Shown here in pieces: positions 1-12,926 of a DNA stretch of 64,000 bases. Origin of the DNA: Tetrahymena thermophila SB210 (taxonomy: Eukaryota; Ciliophora; Oligohymenophorea; Hymenostomatida; Tetrahymenidae); contig NW_002476365.1 in assembly GCF_000189635.1 (NCBI RefSeq), forward strand, positions 124,001-188,000, read 5' to 3'. The notes beneath the pieces are model-generated. The model was not told the DNA's origin, made no database searches, and saw nothing but the letters and a program-made list of their open reading frames with translations. The first letter of the stretch is position 1. Each line of letters begins with the position of its first letter. Both the position numbers and the translations under genes were made by a program.

Positions 1-877
1 AAAAGGCTAAGTAAGTGATTCTGTAATTTCCTTATCTTAAATATTAGGATATGAATATGCGTTGTATGTATCAATGAATTGGAATTCAGTGTGAACTTAA
101 TTTCTTTTTAACATATCTAAAACAGTTAAATTAACAACACATTCTTCCCATGACTGTGGTTTCAAAGGATCTATTTATTCTAAGGCATTCACTTCATAAT
201 CTTCAACTCCTTTTAATGCGCATTTATGAGCCATAAATCTTTATCTAAATATTGTTAAAATAAAAAAATACATTATTTTGCACATTTAATTCAAAAATTT
301 AAATCTCATAATTATAACTTCATTGATAAAACATTTTAGTGTTTCATGTCTAATTGTGCATTTAGTATATTTAAAAAGTTAAATCTTTCTAATTTTAAAC
401 ATTATCAGAAGTTTTATTGAACTATGTATGAACATTATTATAATGCTTTATCTTTATGTATGAAAATCGCATATACTTTTTATCAATTATGAGGTTAATT
501 TATGGATGATAAATTCAATACCTTGCCATGAAAGGAGAAGGATCCATTTAAATAAATAATAAATCAGGATTATTGACTGTTAGAGAACGCTATAATACAT
601 CGTAATCTTTAAAATCTTCCTTAGGTTGTCCGAGAGGTGCACCAATCAAAGTAATCTCATCAGATGATCCTTCAGAATGGTTACAACCAGCTAATGGCTT
701 TAATTGAGCCTATTGAGTTTTATTTGCAAAATTAGCATCTCTTTAATTAAATAAATAATCTTCAGCTGATAAAGTTTTATATCCAAATGCAGGAACTTTA
801 AGAAAAGCCTTGGCTGCAGCAGCTGTTGTAACAGCTTTGCTGCATTTTTAAATATTACTTTGTACTATTCCTATCAT
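1..877 (-). CDS. Putative mitochondrial TraB-like protein, 3' end cut by window edge
   Basis: Two exons are visible: 877..522 and 244..1 (200 codons, running off the left edge). The intron 245..521 starts GTATTG and ends ATTTAG. The phase fits (AG+A = Arg) and the junction reads MARQRFMAHK, so I join what could be mistaken for two small genes; an unspliced reading would stop at a TGA at 515-517. The first ~45 residues are rich in Ala, Lys and Ser with almost no acid, like a mitochondrial targeting sequence. Residues ~75-115 (ITLIGAPLGQP..., then NNPDLLFIQMDPSPF) resemble the start of TraB/GumN family domains, where a hydrophobic strand with a G-H/P turn is followed by PDxVxVEL. That similarity is weak and from memory; the protein may belong to another family. 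Four in-frame TAA/TAG glutamine codons are present in the first exon. The start is the first ATG of the open frame. Confidence 0.6.
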
Positions 878-1602
878 ATCTTTAATATCACAAACTTAAT
901 AAATACTACCTATAAATTTTGAATGAAAATTTGAGTATTTTTTATTCTAGGCTTTTCTTTTTATACTGTTTTTAATAATCAAAAAGATATTTAAAGAAAA
1001 TTAGAAAGAATTTTGCTACTAAACATTAAATTAATTACATAAATCTATAAATTAACTAAATAATTTAAAGGTGTTTTTTTTATTAGCTTTATGTAAATAT
1101 TGTGATATACCAAATTCTATTTTTCTCAATATTTTAAAAATTAATTCACATTTTCTTCTTTTAATCATTTTAAAAATCTATTTTAAATAAAATCTTTTTT
1201 AAAATTTTAATATAAATTAGGATAAATTTTATTTTATTTTTTTATTTTAAAAATAAATCAAATGTTATTTAATTATCTAAAAAATTATTAATTTCAAATA
1301 AACAAATTTTAAGTTATATTCTTCAAATAATTTCCATGATCAAAATAAACAAATAAATAAAAATATAAAATAAAATTTAGGTATTTTTAATACAATTTAT
1401 TAAAAGTTTTTGTTTATTTTCTGATTTTTATTTACTGTAAAGTTATTTTTAAGACTAAAAAAACAGCTGTTATATCCTAAATTATATAAAAAGATTTATT
1501 TGTTAAAAAAAATTACTTTTTTGTAAAGTAAAAATATTCAAAAAGACATCTCTGTTGTATTTGATTATTGATTCTTATTAAGTAGTGCATTACTTTTAAG
1601 TT

Positions 1603-1692
1603 TTATTTAATGATTTAAAAGTAAATTATTGAATATTTATTAATTATTTAATGATTTAATAGTAAATTATGGAATATTTATTAATTATTTAA
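1603..1692. repeat. 41-bp tandem repeat, two copies plus a partial third
   Basis: The unit begins TTATTTAATGATTTAA. Copy 1 is 1603-1643, copy 2 is 1644-1684, and the start of a third copy follows to 1692. The two full copies differ at only two positions by eye. Confidence 0.8.
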
Positions 1693-2852
1693 AATAAATA
1701 TATTCAATTAAAAATGTTAGCAATTTGATAATAATTCAATCAAGACAATATATTTACCAAGTAGACCATATTAATTTGCTTATTATTTTTTATAGTTATT
1801 AAATATTTTTCATGAAAAAATTTATAAAAAAATATTATCATTAAAATTTATATGAATTTGATCAATACAAACAAATATTATATTTGAAAATAGATTTCAA
1901 AGAAATTATAGATTTTGAAATAAAAGAAATTTAAGCAAATGTTTGTTAGTAATTGTAGTGGTTTTAAATAGATATTCAATAGAAGCAAAAGCTATTCCCA
2001 AATAAAAATAAATATCATCATTTTTTTATCTATATTACCTATTATTACTGAAAAATGACTTAATTTATTCGTTTCTGTATTTGTATTTATTTTGATAAAT
2101 ACTGAATATACACCTAATTTAAAAGTAATTAAATTTCTAGAAGGATTTTATTATTAAAATAAATAAATGAATGAATCAATTAATGTAAAATATAATCAAT
2201 TAAATTGCTTCATACCTTGATTTACATTCTGTAGTAATTGGATATTTCTCTTCCATAAGCAATTTATTTATTGCTTATTATAAATTTAATATTCAAAAGG
2301 TTAATAAATAAATACATGATATCAAATATTTACAAAAATTTATTTTTTAATTTGAGTAAGCTAAAATATGTTTAGAACAAGCTAATTAGTTTATTATTTT
2401 ACACTTTTAATCTTTGTTTTGTATTTAGTTTGTATAAAAGAATAAAAAATTTACATTTTTTAATTGATAATTAATACAATAAAATAAAGTTTTGAACTTT
2501 GATTTATATCAATAATGCTCATAATATATCTTCATTCAGTATAGACAAACATTTATATTAATTTTCATAAAAATGTTCAATTGATTCTAAAATTATTTAA
2601 AATAAATTTTAACTATGAAGTAATTAAAATTTAAATGATTATTTTATGATAAAATCTGATTGAAAGGAAAAGGTTATGTTTAAACTGAATATATATAACA
2701 TCTACAATTGTCATAATATCTTTTTTTATATTTATTAAAAGTTAAGTGCAATTACGGAATTAATTCTTTTACAGAAAATTCAAATCTTTTACTTTATTTG
2801 TTTATTTGCTTTATTATTATTGTATTTCTTTAAAGCAAGAACAATTGTCAAT

Positions 2853-2964
2853 AAAATGCGATTTTTAGGGGGTCCATGTTAATATTAAAATAAAGATTAT
2901 CCTTTGTTCAATTTGATAAAATATTGAGATTGAATAAGGAGAATATTCTAAAAATCGCAATTTT
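2853..2964. ncRNA. Candidate structured RNA (long two-part hairpin)
   Basis: Outer arms at 2853-2868 and 2948-2964 are complementary over 16 bp with one extra base (core GCGATTTTTAG / CTAAAAATCGC). Inside, 2901-2914 pairs with 2927-2939 (CCTT.TTCAAT / ATTGAA.AAGG), leaving a 12-base loop. A G-rich patch (GGGGGTCC, 2868-2875) lies unpaired on the 5' side. An A-rich then T-rich tract with seven T lies about 37 bases downstream (3001-3007) and could end a Pol III transcript. The pairing is seen directly; that it is transcribed is inference, and the strand is undetermined. It could also be a chance inverted repeat or an element remnant. Confidence 0.35.
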
Positions 2965-4930
2965 ATAAATTCTGATTTGCTCTAAATAAAAAAGAGTAAA
3001 TTTTTTTAATTCATCGAACAGAGTAAACTGAATAGCAAATACAATCAATCAATTATAAATAAAAAAGACTTTGCATTCCAAATTTTTGTAAGTGGAAACA
3101 ATTTAATGTTATTTAGGAATGAGTAAAATAGTAGAACATACTTTTATAAAAATAATAATTACATGAGCAGATATAGCTTAAGCTAATATTACACAAATTT
3201 ATAAATATAATTCAACTAGAACTAATTTTGCAGTTCTGTACAAAAATTTTAATGTTAATAAATTTTTTATTCATTTATAAAAAATTATTTACTCTAAGAA
3301 TACATTGAAAATATTCAAGTGTAATGTGAAATATATTTAAATAATTGCAGTGTAAACTAAAATAAAAAGAAATTTCATAAAAATAAACAATAAATCTTGC
3401 ATTAATCAACCAGCAAAGGTATTACCAAAATCAAGGAAATATAATCTTAATTATGAATTATCAAGTTTTATTAAATGAAATCTACCTAAATAATAGAGAT
3501 GACTAAAAGGTGGATGAAGCTAATTCTCTCAATATCCAATATTCATAAATCAAATCAATCTAATCTTACTTTACTTATAATTAGATTGTGAATTAAGAAG
3601 AATGATCATTCTTATTACTTTAGCAGAACTATTAAGGTATTATAAATTTTAATATGCTTAAATTTGCAAAGTTACATTAAAGAATAAGTCAGAGTGCCAA
3701 TACGTAATAGTACCTTAACTTTTTTAATTATAATAAAGTCATAAATTGTAATTGAAGAGTTGTACTTTATATATCTTAAAAGGTTAGCACATATATCGAA
3801 TCATCATTCTTTATTTCTATTTACAGAAAATTAATTTTTGATAGAATAAAGGCAGAAAAGTTAAGCTGATTTCAATTATCTAATACGAAATATACATCTT
3901 CTTTATTAATAAAGAGTGATGAAATAGCTCTGTAAATCAATTAATTATATTATTTAAAAATAACCAACACATCTAATTATCAATTTTACCAGAATTGTGT
4001 TAGAATTATTTCTTAATATTAAGTATACTCTTGCTAATAAATTTTCTAAAGATCGATAACTTAAATTGAGTTAGAATGGCTTTTGAGAAATTAATAAAGT
4101 TAAAATCTCCTTATTCTTACACAAAAAATTTATATCTTTTGTAATTTGGATTGCTTAACTCTTATAGACAATAAGTAGGTAGTAGTTTATTTTATTTTTA
4201 CTAAATAATGCATTATCAAAGACATAGTCATTCCATCAATAATTTAAGGCAATTTGGATTAAAAGCCTTAAAACGTTGAGAAGAAATACTACAAAATTTT
4301 CCTTTAAACAATTTGAAAAAGTTCTTAATAACTCAATTCATCGAACTTAGAATGAATTTTGTCTTGATGTTTACCAATAAATTTTACTTTATCTTTCTTT
4401 AAAAATGAAATTTAATGATAGGGCTAGCTAGATAACTAGCTAGTTAAATAAATAAAAAGATAAAAAAACAATCAAGAATTAATTCTGATTTAAAATTGAC
4501 CTATATTTAATTATGAATTAATTTTTGTTTGTTTGTTTGTTTAAAAGCATATTTATAGAGGTCTAAATATAATTTGTTTGTAATGATTTACTAAAGACAT
4601 ACATGCACTGTTTGTATATATATATATCTCAACTTACTTATAGCATTATATTTATGTACCTCTTTTAAATATTTAAAAAAAAAGCATTTTTAATATAAAT
4701 CAGTATCTTTCTTAATTTATTCTTTGTCTTTAGACTTTAAAAGCTCAGTCAACAATTAATTTAAGATTGTAATCTAATAAATTTTAGAAAAATAATAAAT
4801 AAACAAAAACAAAACAAACAAATAATCTGTTTATTTCCTAAATTATAAATAAATAAACAAACAAATATAGGCTACTCTCTTCAGTCTTTACACTTCATAA
4901 TTAACTTTACAATAAGCTTATATCCCATTT

Positions 4931-7087
4931 ATGTCTACCATAATTAGAACTGATTCTTAACTGAATCCTTTAAACAAAGATCCCCATACAAACGAAAATG
5001 TTTAAACTGAAAATTAGTTTGTTGCTGAAGAAATCAAACCTGCTTCTATTTAACAGCAATCAGAATCATTTAAGGAAAGCGATACTCAAATTGAGAAAAC
5101 AGAAAAGCAACAACCAACCTAGCTAATGATCGATGATGTAATTGAAAAATTAAATACAAGAGGTATTTTCTAGTTTTGGATTCTCTTTACTTTCTGCATT
5201 CTTTATACCGTCCTATGTGCCGCAATGCTTTATCCTTCTTTTTATCTTATGGACCCTAGTTTTATTTGCCCAGGTCAAGGAGACGGATTCACAGAAGCAG
5301 ATACTGGGTGCGATGCTGGCTGTTATATTGACACCACTAGTGGAAGACGAACTTTAACCGACACTCTTAATTTATATTGCAATAATTAATAACTCCGTAT
5401 AATGAGTATTTCTATACTTTACTTCGGTTGTGCTATAGGAAATATAGTCATCGGAGCATATTCTGAATTAAAAGGACGTCGTTTAGGTATGATAGTAACA
5501 TGGGCTTTCTCAATTATTTCATTCATCGGTGTGATCACATCATACAGCATTACTTAATTGATGATATTTGAATTCGCCTTGGGTTTCTTTATCTAGCCTG
5601 CAAGTACATTGGTCTTTGTTTATATGAGTGAAGTATCTATTGGAAACTACCGTCAATACTTCTGTACTATTATCATGGTATTTTGGTCAGTTGGTGAATT
5701 GCTCTTACCAGCTGTAGCTTACTATGAATATAACTGGAGACTTGGATTTACTTACTACATGGTTATCCCAGCTGTTGTTGTAGTTATTTTACTTTATTTT
5801 TTCATGTATGAATCACCCTAATTTTTAGTCTCTCAACGTAGATTTGATGAAACTAAGCAAGTCTTACTTAGAATAGCCTCATGGAATAAAAGAACTGATT
5901 AGTATGCTATCATTGATAAATATGTTGAAGAGTAAAGATAATATGCAATTGAAGAAGAAAAAAAGAGCAGTTTCAAAGCTGATTAAATAACTTCCATTTA
6001 TTTCCACCAAGTCTTTTGTCTTCCAAAGTTGCTCAAAATTACTGCCGCAGCAAGTGGCATTCTTTTAGCTATTAATCTTATTTACTTTGGTTGCTAACTT
6101 TCCTTGAGTACCATCAGTAAAAATTTTTAATTTGTTTGACTAATCTTTATTTTTTAATTACTTCTTTACAACTTCTAGTAACTTACAAACGAGTTAATCA
6201 AAAAAATTTATAATATTCCTTATAGTACGATTTAATAATTAATAGATCAATGAAGGAATAAATCAATCTTACTAACTAACTATCTTTCTTTTTTTCTCAA
6301 ATACTTTCTTTTTTACAATTACAATTTGAACATTTTTTTGATAAAATCACAATCCCAAATATAAAAGAAATAAATAGTTAGTTCGTTAATAGTTTAGAAA
6401 TGCTTTTTAATTGTGCTTTAATAAAAAGCATATCATAAATAATTAATTGCATAAAAATAATTATTTTTATTAATTTATTCCTATTTATAAATTATTAGGT
6501 CCTAATCCTTATGCAAATTAAGTCTATTTGGGAATAGCAGAAGGTTCTACTTTATTATTTTCAAATTTAACCACTACAAGATGCAAAAGAAAACTTTGGT
6601 CTTTCATTTTCCATACTGCCACTTGTATTTTGTGTCTCTTCTTTTTATTTGTTGAAACTGATGATGGCAAGATTGCAGTAGCTTTCTTTGTGAGAATTGG
6701 AAATGTATTCGCTATGGCACTTGTTTAGATATATCTAAATGAATTGTAAGATTTTTTCTTTAATTGTTTCTTATATAATCTTTAATTATTTTTCTATCAA
6801 ATTAATCAAGATTCCCAACTCCTGCCAGAGCTGTATGCTAAGGTATAGTTTATTTCTTTGGTCTTGTTGGAAGTATCATCGCCCCCTACGTAATTGAATG
6901 GGCTGTTGATATTGGTATTAACTAAATAGCATGGCTTGGTATAGTCTCCTTCTTAGGGTCATTATGCTGCTTCTTCCTGAAGGAAACTTATCTCATGCCT
7001 TTAGATTAAGAATTAGAGGAATCTGATTTAAAGAGATTCAAAAAAATGAATGTCAAAAAAACAGCCACAGCTCCAACTGAATAATGA
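4931..7087 (+). CDS. MFS transporter, SLC22 organic ion transporter type
   Basis: Exons 4931..6116, 6499..6745 and 6811..7087 give 569 residues with intact phases (A|GT and TT|A). The protein is a 12-helix-type major facilitator. A hydrophilic N-terminus of ~75 residues precedes the first membrane helix, then a Cys-rich extracellular loop (FICPGQGDGF..., ending LYCNNQQ) as in SLC22 proteins. Family marks are ELKGRRLGM after helix 2-3, YMSEVSIGNYRQYF, the ESPQFLVSQRRFDE stretch (family pattern ESPRWLLxxGR), and LNELFPTPARAVCQG near helix 10-11. It presumably moves organic cations, anions or carnitine-like solutes across a membrane; the substrate cannot be told. Introns are 382 and 65 bp. The short C-tail is Lys-rich. 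Confidence in the family is high, in the substrate nil. Confidence 0.88.
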
Positions 7088-7551
7088 AAAATTTATTTAA
7101 TCATTAAAAATGGTATTTTTTACCTACTACTAAACATTTGAATATAAAAATAAATAAAAATGTAAATAATAAATTCTAAATCCAAAAATATAAACTAATA
7201 TGTAACTTAACTTTATATTACATTAATTCGTATTTGTTTTATCTTTTAAGATCAATTTTTAAAAAGCTTTATATTAAAACTACTTTTTATTTAAAGATTA
7301 ACTTTATTTATCTACATCAATAATCCAAAAAGACAAAAATTATTTTTAAACTGATAAAGCTTTTTCTTTTTATTAAATTTAATTTAATGTAAAATTTCTT
7401 AAGATTTATTTGTAAAAAAAAATTTCTTAAGGTTTATTTGAATATAAAATTAAATTAAAAAATTCATAATAAAAAGACATATTAATTAATTCAAATAATA
7501 AATAATTTATATTTAGATTTTAAATATCATAATTAATATAAATTATTTCAA
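7088..7551. other. Convergent intergenic spacer
   Basis: This A+T-rich spacer lies between the 3' ends of two convergent genes (the transporter on plus, a CNB protein on minus). It holds both 3' untranslated regions. A short direct repeat of TTTCTTAAGRTTTATTTG type occurs at about 7396-7441. Nothing else was seen. Confidence 0.5.
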
Positions 7552-10500
7552 TCATTTTTTTTTAAAGCAATTTTAAATTATTTGTTTAGATGGTGATTTT
7601 TTAGAAACATCAGCTATTATTTGCTTTTATATTTTGAATTAAGAAAATTATTAAACTGGTTTTAAGGGTGGATTAAATTGATCATATGAATTAGCAGCAG
7701 TGTCATATGACAGCATATTCTAATCTAAATCTTAGCCTGAATGTATTTTGGTTTCGTATTCATCAAAAATTTACTCTGAGTTTCTATGAGATAAGTCTTC
7801 AAAAATTTTGAAGCTTTTGCTTTAAATTTCTTACTTCAAACTACTTTCTTAGGAACTACTAGTAAAAGGAGAAATCTAACTTATTTCAAATTATCTTTCA
7901 GTTTAAGACCCTCCAAGTTACGCTGGTTATTAACTAGTTTTTATTTTAAGGAATTAACTAAATTTATTAGGAAGAGGCATGAGACTTTTTTATGGTTAAA
8001 AATTATTTTAGAATAAATTTGATTAAGAATTTTAGTGGATTGAAAATGTTTTTATTTTTTTTTGATTGTTTTTAGGAGAGTTTTAATTGCTGTGAAATGT
8101 TTTTTAGGAGTTTTAGCGCTGAAATAAGCTTTTTCTATCAATAATTATATTATTTATCTGTTCTGATGCTGTTTTAAAATCGTTTTAATGCAAATTTAGA
8201 ATTTCATCACTATTTCTACTTGAAAGAAAACCACTTAAGAGTTTATTTGTTGAATTTTATTCTTTTTTAGAAAATTCTAATTTGGACAAAGAATTTTCTC
8301 TGCATAAATTAATTTATTAACTGATGTTAGAGTTTGGTTATTCATAATTATTAAAATATTGCTGTAATGAATCATTTTTAAAAATTTATTTTTTTATGTT
8401 TATTTGATTTAAAAAAGAGTTTTTTAACTAAGGACACTTTTTTTTCATGCTATCTAAGAATTTTATCTTTTGTCTGATGTCTAGATTTTATAATCTTAAG
8501 GGAAAGACTTGATTAGTTTGCTTTTTGTTAGTATCGTTACTATTAGAAGGTAATTGTAATAAAAATTTAACTTTTTTGCTATTTGGAGATTAATCTTCGA
8601 TGCTATTTAGTTAATTTTCATTATCTTTATCCTGTAATTAATTATATTTAGAACAAATTTCTGTAAAATTATTGGAATTATTATCATTTTACTCTAATTA
8701 TTTAAAGACTTCCATTTCTGATTAGGTTTGCTAGTAATTTTTATTTTAACTTTATTCATTTTAGATTTTTTTTAAATTTATTATTGAATGAGTGTTTTTA
8801 TGGTTTTATACTTTTCTGGGAGATAAATTTAGAGATTTTATTATCGAAGGACTTTATGGGAAATAATTTTCATCTTGGTTTGAGATATTTCTTTAAGTTT
8901 ACGATCCAAACAAAATATTGCTATATTTTTTATTTTCTATAAGTTGATTTTAGCTTAAATAATCTGATATTAGAAAATCAGATTATTTCTACATTTAGTG
9001 TTATTTATTATTTTAAGCTGCTTTTACCTTTATCTCATAAATATCCTAGTTAACTCCTTATTCGAATGAGGATTTATGGTTTGGAGAGGAATTTAATGAT
9101 GCATTTCTTGAAATTTACTGTGAGTTAGCAATATTTTATTTGTTTATAGTTCCTCGTTTTTCTTTAAAATCAAAATAGTTAGATGAATCAAAATTTACTT
9201 AATTCAAATCTCTTGTATTGCTAAATTATTTATTTAAATTAAGTTATGATTGAGAATTTGAAAGGGATTTTTCACTTAATTTACTTATATTATACATACT
9301 CCTTTACCTTTAATTCTATCTAATGACAAAGTCAATTTTTTTCAAGCTTGAAGGAGGTTTCTCTCCTTCCTCTGTCTCTAAATGGTGCAAAGACTGAGGA
9401 TGTTATGATTCTATAGCATTTAAATTATTTGAGGTAAAAATCAGTGTTGATCTTTGTCTAATTATTGGATTTTACTCTGCTGAAGCATGGTAACTCTTAC
9501 TGTGTTATGTATTACGATTGTTATCTTAAGACTCCAAACAGCTATCTTACTAAATTTAAATCTATGACTAAACTCTTTTATGAGACTATATCTATTTATT
9601 TATTATTGGTTATATAGCAGCAGTGTTATATACATTATCAAATTTCATCTTGAATGAGTTAAATTCTGATACCAAATCCTTCATTGAAAAAGGTGAAAGG
9701 TCATTATGAGTTTCTTAAAAAAATTTATTAGATTCAGCTTTATTATTTATTTTATTGTTATTTTCTTGCATTAAATTTTCTACATTTGATGATGTGAATT
9801 TCTTGGTCTATTTTTATTAATGACTTTCAGAAATAAAGTAATCATTTTCAGCTTTGATTTTTTAAAGGATTGTTTCTTCTTACTTTTATACTGCTTCAGT
9901 ATAAAGTTGCAGATACCTTTTGTGCCTTTGATTTCCATGAGCTATCAGAGATTTCAATAAATTTTAGTTTTGATATTAACAGAGAATCTTTCGAGGAATC
10001 TTGAAAATAACTGTGTCAGTTTCTAGAGTTACAATAGAGAATTCTTTTTAAAGTTATATCATTTTATCTTAGAAAGCTTAAGATGGTGAAACTTGACCTA
10101 CGTAACTGAGCATGCTTTCAAAATCCTCTTTGAACCAGTTTTCATGTCCAAAAAACTCTCCCTCACTAAGCTAAGCGAGTCTTAAACTGAGTTTACTTAC
10201 TCTCGACATGGTATTTTTCTACAAAGATGAATCTATATTTTTAATTTGACTTTTGGAGTGATTGGAAGTCATTTTTTTTTGGATTTCTATAGAGCCTTTG
10301 TAAAGCAAATAAAGAAACTCCTCTTCTTAATCAGGATGAGAGAATATGGGATTTTCAAGAATTTCTTATGCTCTTTTTCTTTCAGTTGAGCAATGCTCTA
10401 TTTTTTAACTAGAACTATTATTATTGGAGCTTCTTTTAGATGAATCATTAGTACTTTCTAACTCTTTTATAATTTTTTAATTTTTCTCTAAGTGCTCTTC

Positions 10501-11523
10501 CTTGAAAAAGAATGCAATACTGCTTAAAATGTCTTAGTTTAAATCTTTCTAAAAATTATTTAATAAAGCTCTTCTAACAAAAGTCCTTTTCTCTAGCTCT
10601 TGCTAAAAGACTTTAAGATAATTTTTCTTGCTTATCTTACCCAAAATTATAAATTTAGAAATTTAAAAATGATTAGAAATTGTGTGGAGAGTTTATAATT
10701 AATTATCCAAATTCAAGTTTTATGCTTACTAATGTTGATCCAAAATATCTTAATTTTCCTATGACTGAATTATAATTTCTTTTACTGGTTGAATTTAGTA
10801 ATTTGCTTCTAATTTTTTAGTTGATTCTAATCTTAAAGTGTTACTCTCTTCTTAATCATCTGATACTATATTAATTTCTTGATTATTAACTTGTTTGTTG
10901 GTTTATCTTAATGGGATCCCGTTGTGTGCAATTAAAGTAGCTGTTCTTTTTTAGGACTAGTCAGAAAGAATTGACTCTCCAAAACTATCATATTCATACA
11001 ATTGAGTTATCTTCTTAAATCCACATATGGTTCCACTTTACCTGAAATATTTTGAAAAGTATTTATTTCTAAGTAATTCTTCATCTTCTTAGTTTCTTAA
11101 ACACTTAAGTATGCTTTTACCTTGATTTATTTGGTTTATAATTTACTAGCTACTTTACTATGAATGCTAGTTGCCATGTTTTGAGTCCTTATATTCATTG
11201 TTTAAATATTCTAATTTTTATCTCCATTTTACTTCAAGCTCTATATCTTAAGAAGACTTAGGAATAAAAACTGATATGTTTCCTTTGAGGATAAAGTATA
11301 AATATTAGCTTTGTTCACCTTTGTGGAAAACTGCGCTATATTCTGGAATTTCTTCGTATTCTACATATTAAGCCAAATCAAATAGACGATCTTATAGCTC
11401 TTACTTTGAGCAAACACCTTTTAGGTAAGGGATATGAGATAAAAAATCAGCAACAATTGCTCTGTCTTTCATATCACTTACATTAGATTATCTTTATAGT
11501 ATTTTGATGCAATTTTCAATCAT
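7552..11523 (-). CDS. Cyclic-nucleotide-binding domain protein A
   Basis: A single uninterrupted frame of 1323 residues with scores of in-frame TAA/TAG Gln codons. It starts at the first ATG after an upstream TGA. The N-terminal CNB fold is recognisable: a strand pair VFHKGEQSQYLYFILKGN then ISVFIPK (to residue 89), and the phosphate-binding cassette YEYDSFGESILS...KRTAT, with Gly182, Glu183 and Arg193 in the positions that hold the cyclic phosphate and ribose. About 85 mostly charged residues (90-173) are inserted between these halves. A second, weaker CNB-like unit follows (residues ~380-560; EFFGHENW at ~456-463). The C-terminal ~750 residues are Ser/Gln/Asn-rich and low in complexity. No kinase or channel domain is visible, so it is probably a cAMP/cGMP-responsive scaffold or regulator. 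It is a paralog of the gene at 22827-27237. Confidence 0.85.
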
Positions 11524-12703
11524 AATTGAGTTCAATCAAGCTAAAAAAAACAAGTTTAAAATAAATAGAATGAGCTTTGTTTAGAATTTAAGCAGTTATC
11601 AAAGAGATTTAGTTGAATTTGTTATATAGTTTAGCTAAGTAAGTAGGTTAATAGAATTATTTTAGTAGTTGAAATTGTTTTGTGTTTAAGTTTATCTTTT
11701 TCAATTTATATTAATTACATAAATCATACTATTTGATTTATAAAATACTTACTTTTAATGTTTTTGAATAATTATATTCCGCTTACTTATTTATTTTCAT
11801 AATTATTTGATGGAATTAGTAAACTGTGTATAAATAACACATATTTGTATCAACGACAATTGCAGCCAACACACCATAATATAGATTTCAAATATAAACA
11901 TTACTTATATTTTCATTACAAATCAAATGTTTTTTTTACCATGCAAAATTCATAATTAAATTTTACCATAAATTTTTTTAATTTGCTCTAATTACTGTAA
12001 TAAATAGAAAAATAAATAGAAAATTATTTATATTTTTTGTAACAAAAAAATTGAATTTTTAAATCTTCAAAATATCCAAAAATACTTTAAAAAAATTAAT
12101 AATTTTTAAATTATTATGTCATATAAATAATTTTATTTGAAAAAAAACATTATTATTGTTCGCTATTTTTAAGAAATTGTTAAAAATGAAATACCTTAAG
12201 TATGGTAAATTAAACAATAGATTGGTACCAACAAAAAAAATTCAGAACATTTAAAAATGATAAATGTATGTAGATTTAATTTTAAAGTAATTATATTTTT
12301 CCAATAAAATTAAAGTGTTTTAACAAAATTAAAAAATAAGAAATTATCTTAGAGATAAAAATATATTTTATTATTAAACAAAAAAAACATGAAAGAATGA
12401 ATGACTAAAAAGAAAAAATTTGATTTTAATCTTTCCAGATGTTTATAAATATAATAACAATTTTCTTCAGTGTAAGGTTTTTCTGATATTAATCATAGAA
12501 AATATAAATTCTATAAGAAATAATTGATATTCTTTTTGGAGTAAAGACACTGTTTGATAAAACAAAATTTGCATTTGTCAATTAGATTAAATAATAAGTT
12601 CCTAATTTAGTAAAAACAAACAAGTACATTTTTTTGCTTAAAAAAAACTTTTTGAGTATTAAAATTAGATAAAAAGTTATCACCGTTCTGAAAATAAGTA
12701 AGA

Positions 12704-12764
12704 ATTAAGAGTTTTAAATTAAAATAATTTATTTAAATAACTCAAAAATTTTAAAACTCTTAAT
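12704..12764. repeat. Inverted repeat / hairpin
   Basis: The arms 12704-12720 (ATTAAGAGTTTTAAATT) and 12747-12764 are reverse complements apart from one extra A, around a 26-base A+T loop. It lies in a gene-free region; function unknown. Confidence 0.65.
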
Positions 12765-12926
12765 CTCATTAGTTTTCCAATTCATAATTTAAAAATCTAT
12801 ATTAAATGAGATGTTTTTGAAAGAAATTTGCAAATAAATACTGCAAAATCATAAATAAATAAATAATTGTTATAAAAGTTTAAAAAGAATCTAAATATTT
12901 GAGGACTGACTAGCTTGTAATAGATT

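Larger units (their letters stand above)
878..4930. other. Long intergenic region
   Basis: About 4 kb of A+T-rich DNA between two divergently oriented genes. No frame here shows coding character. It contains the 41-bp tandem repeat near 1.6 kb, a candidate structured RNA near 2.9 kb, a 16-bp perfect palindrome (3598-3613), a (GTTT)n run near 4527-4545 and A+C-rich CAAA-type runs near 4798-4865. The upstream regulatory sequences of both flanking genes must lie here, but I cannot point to defined promoter elements. Confidence 0.6.
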
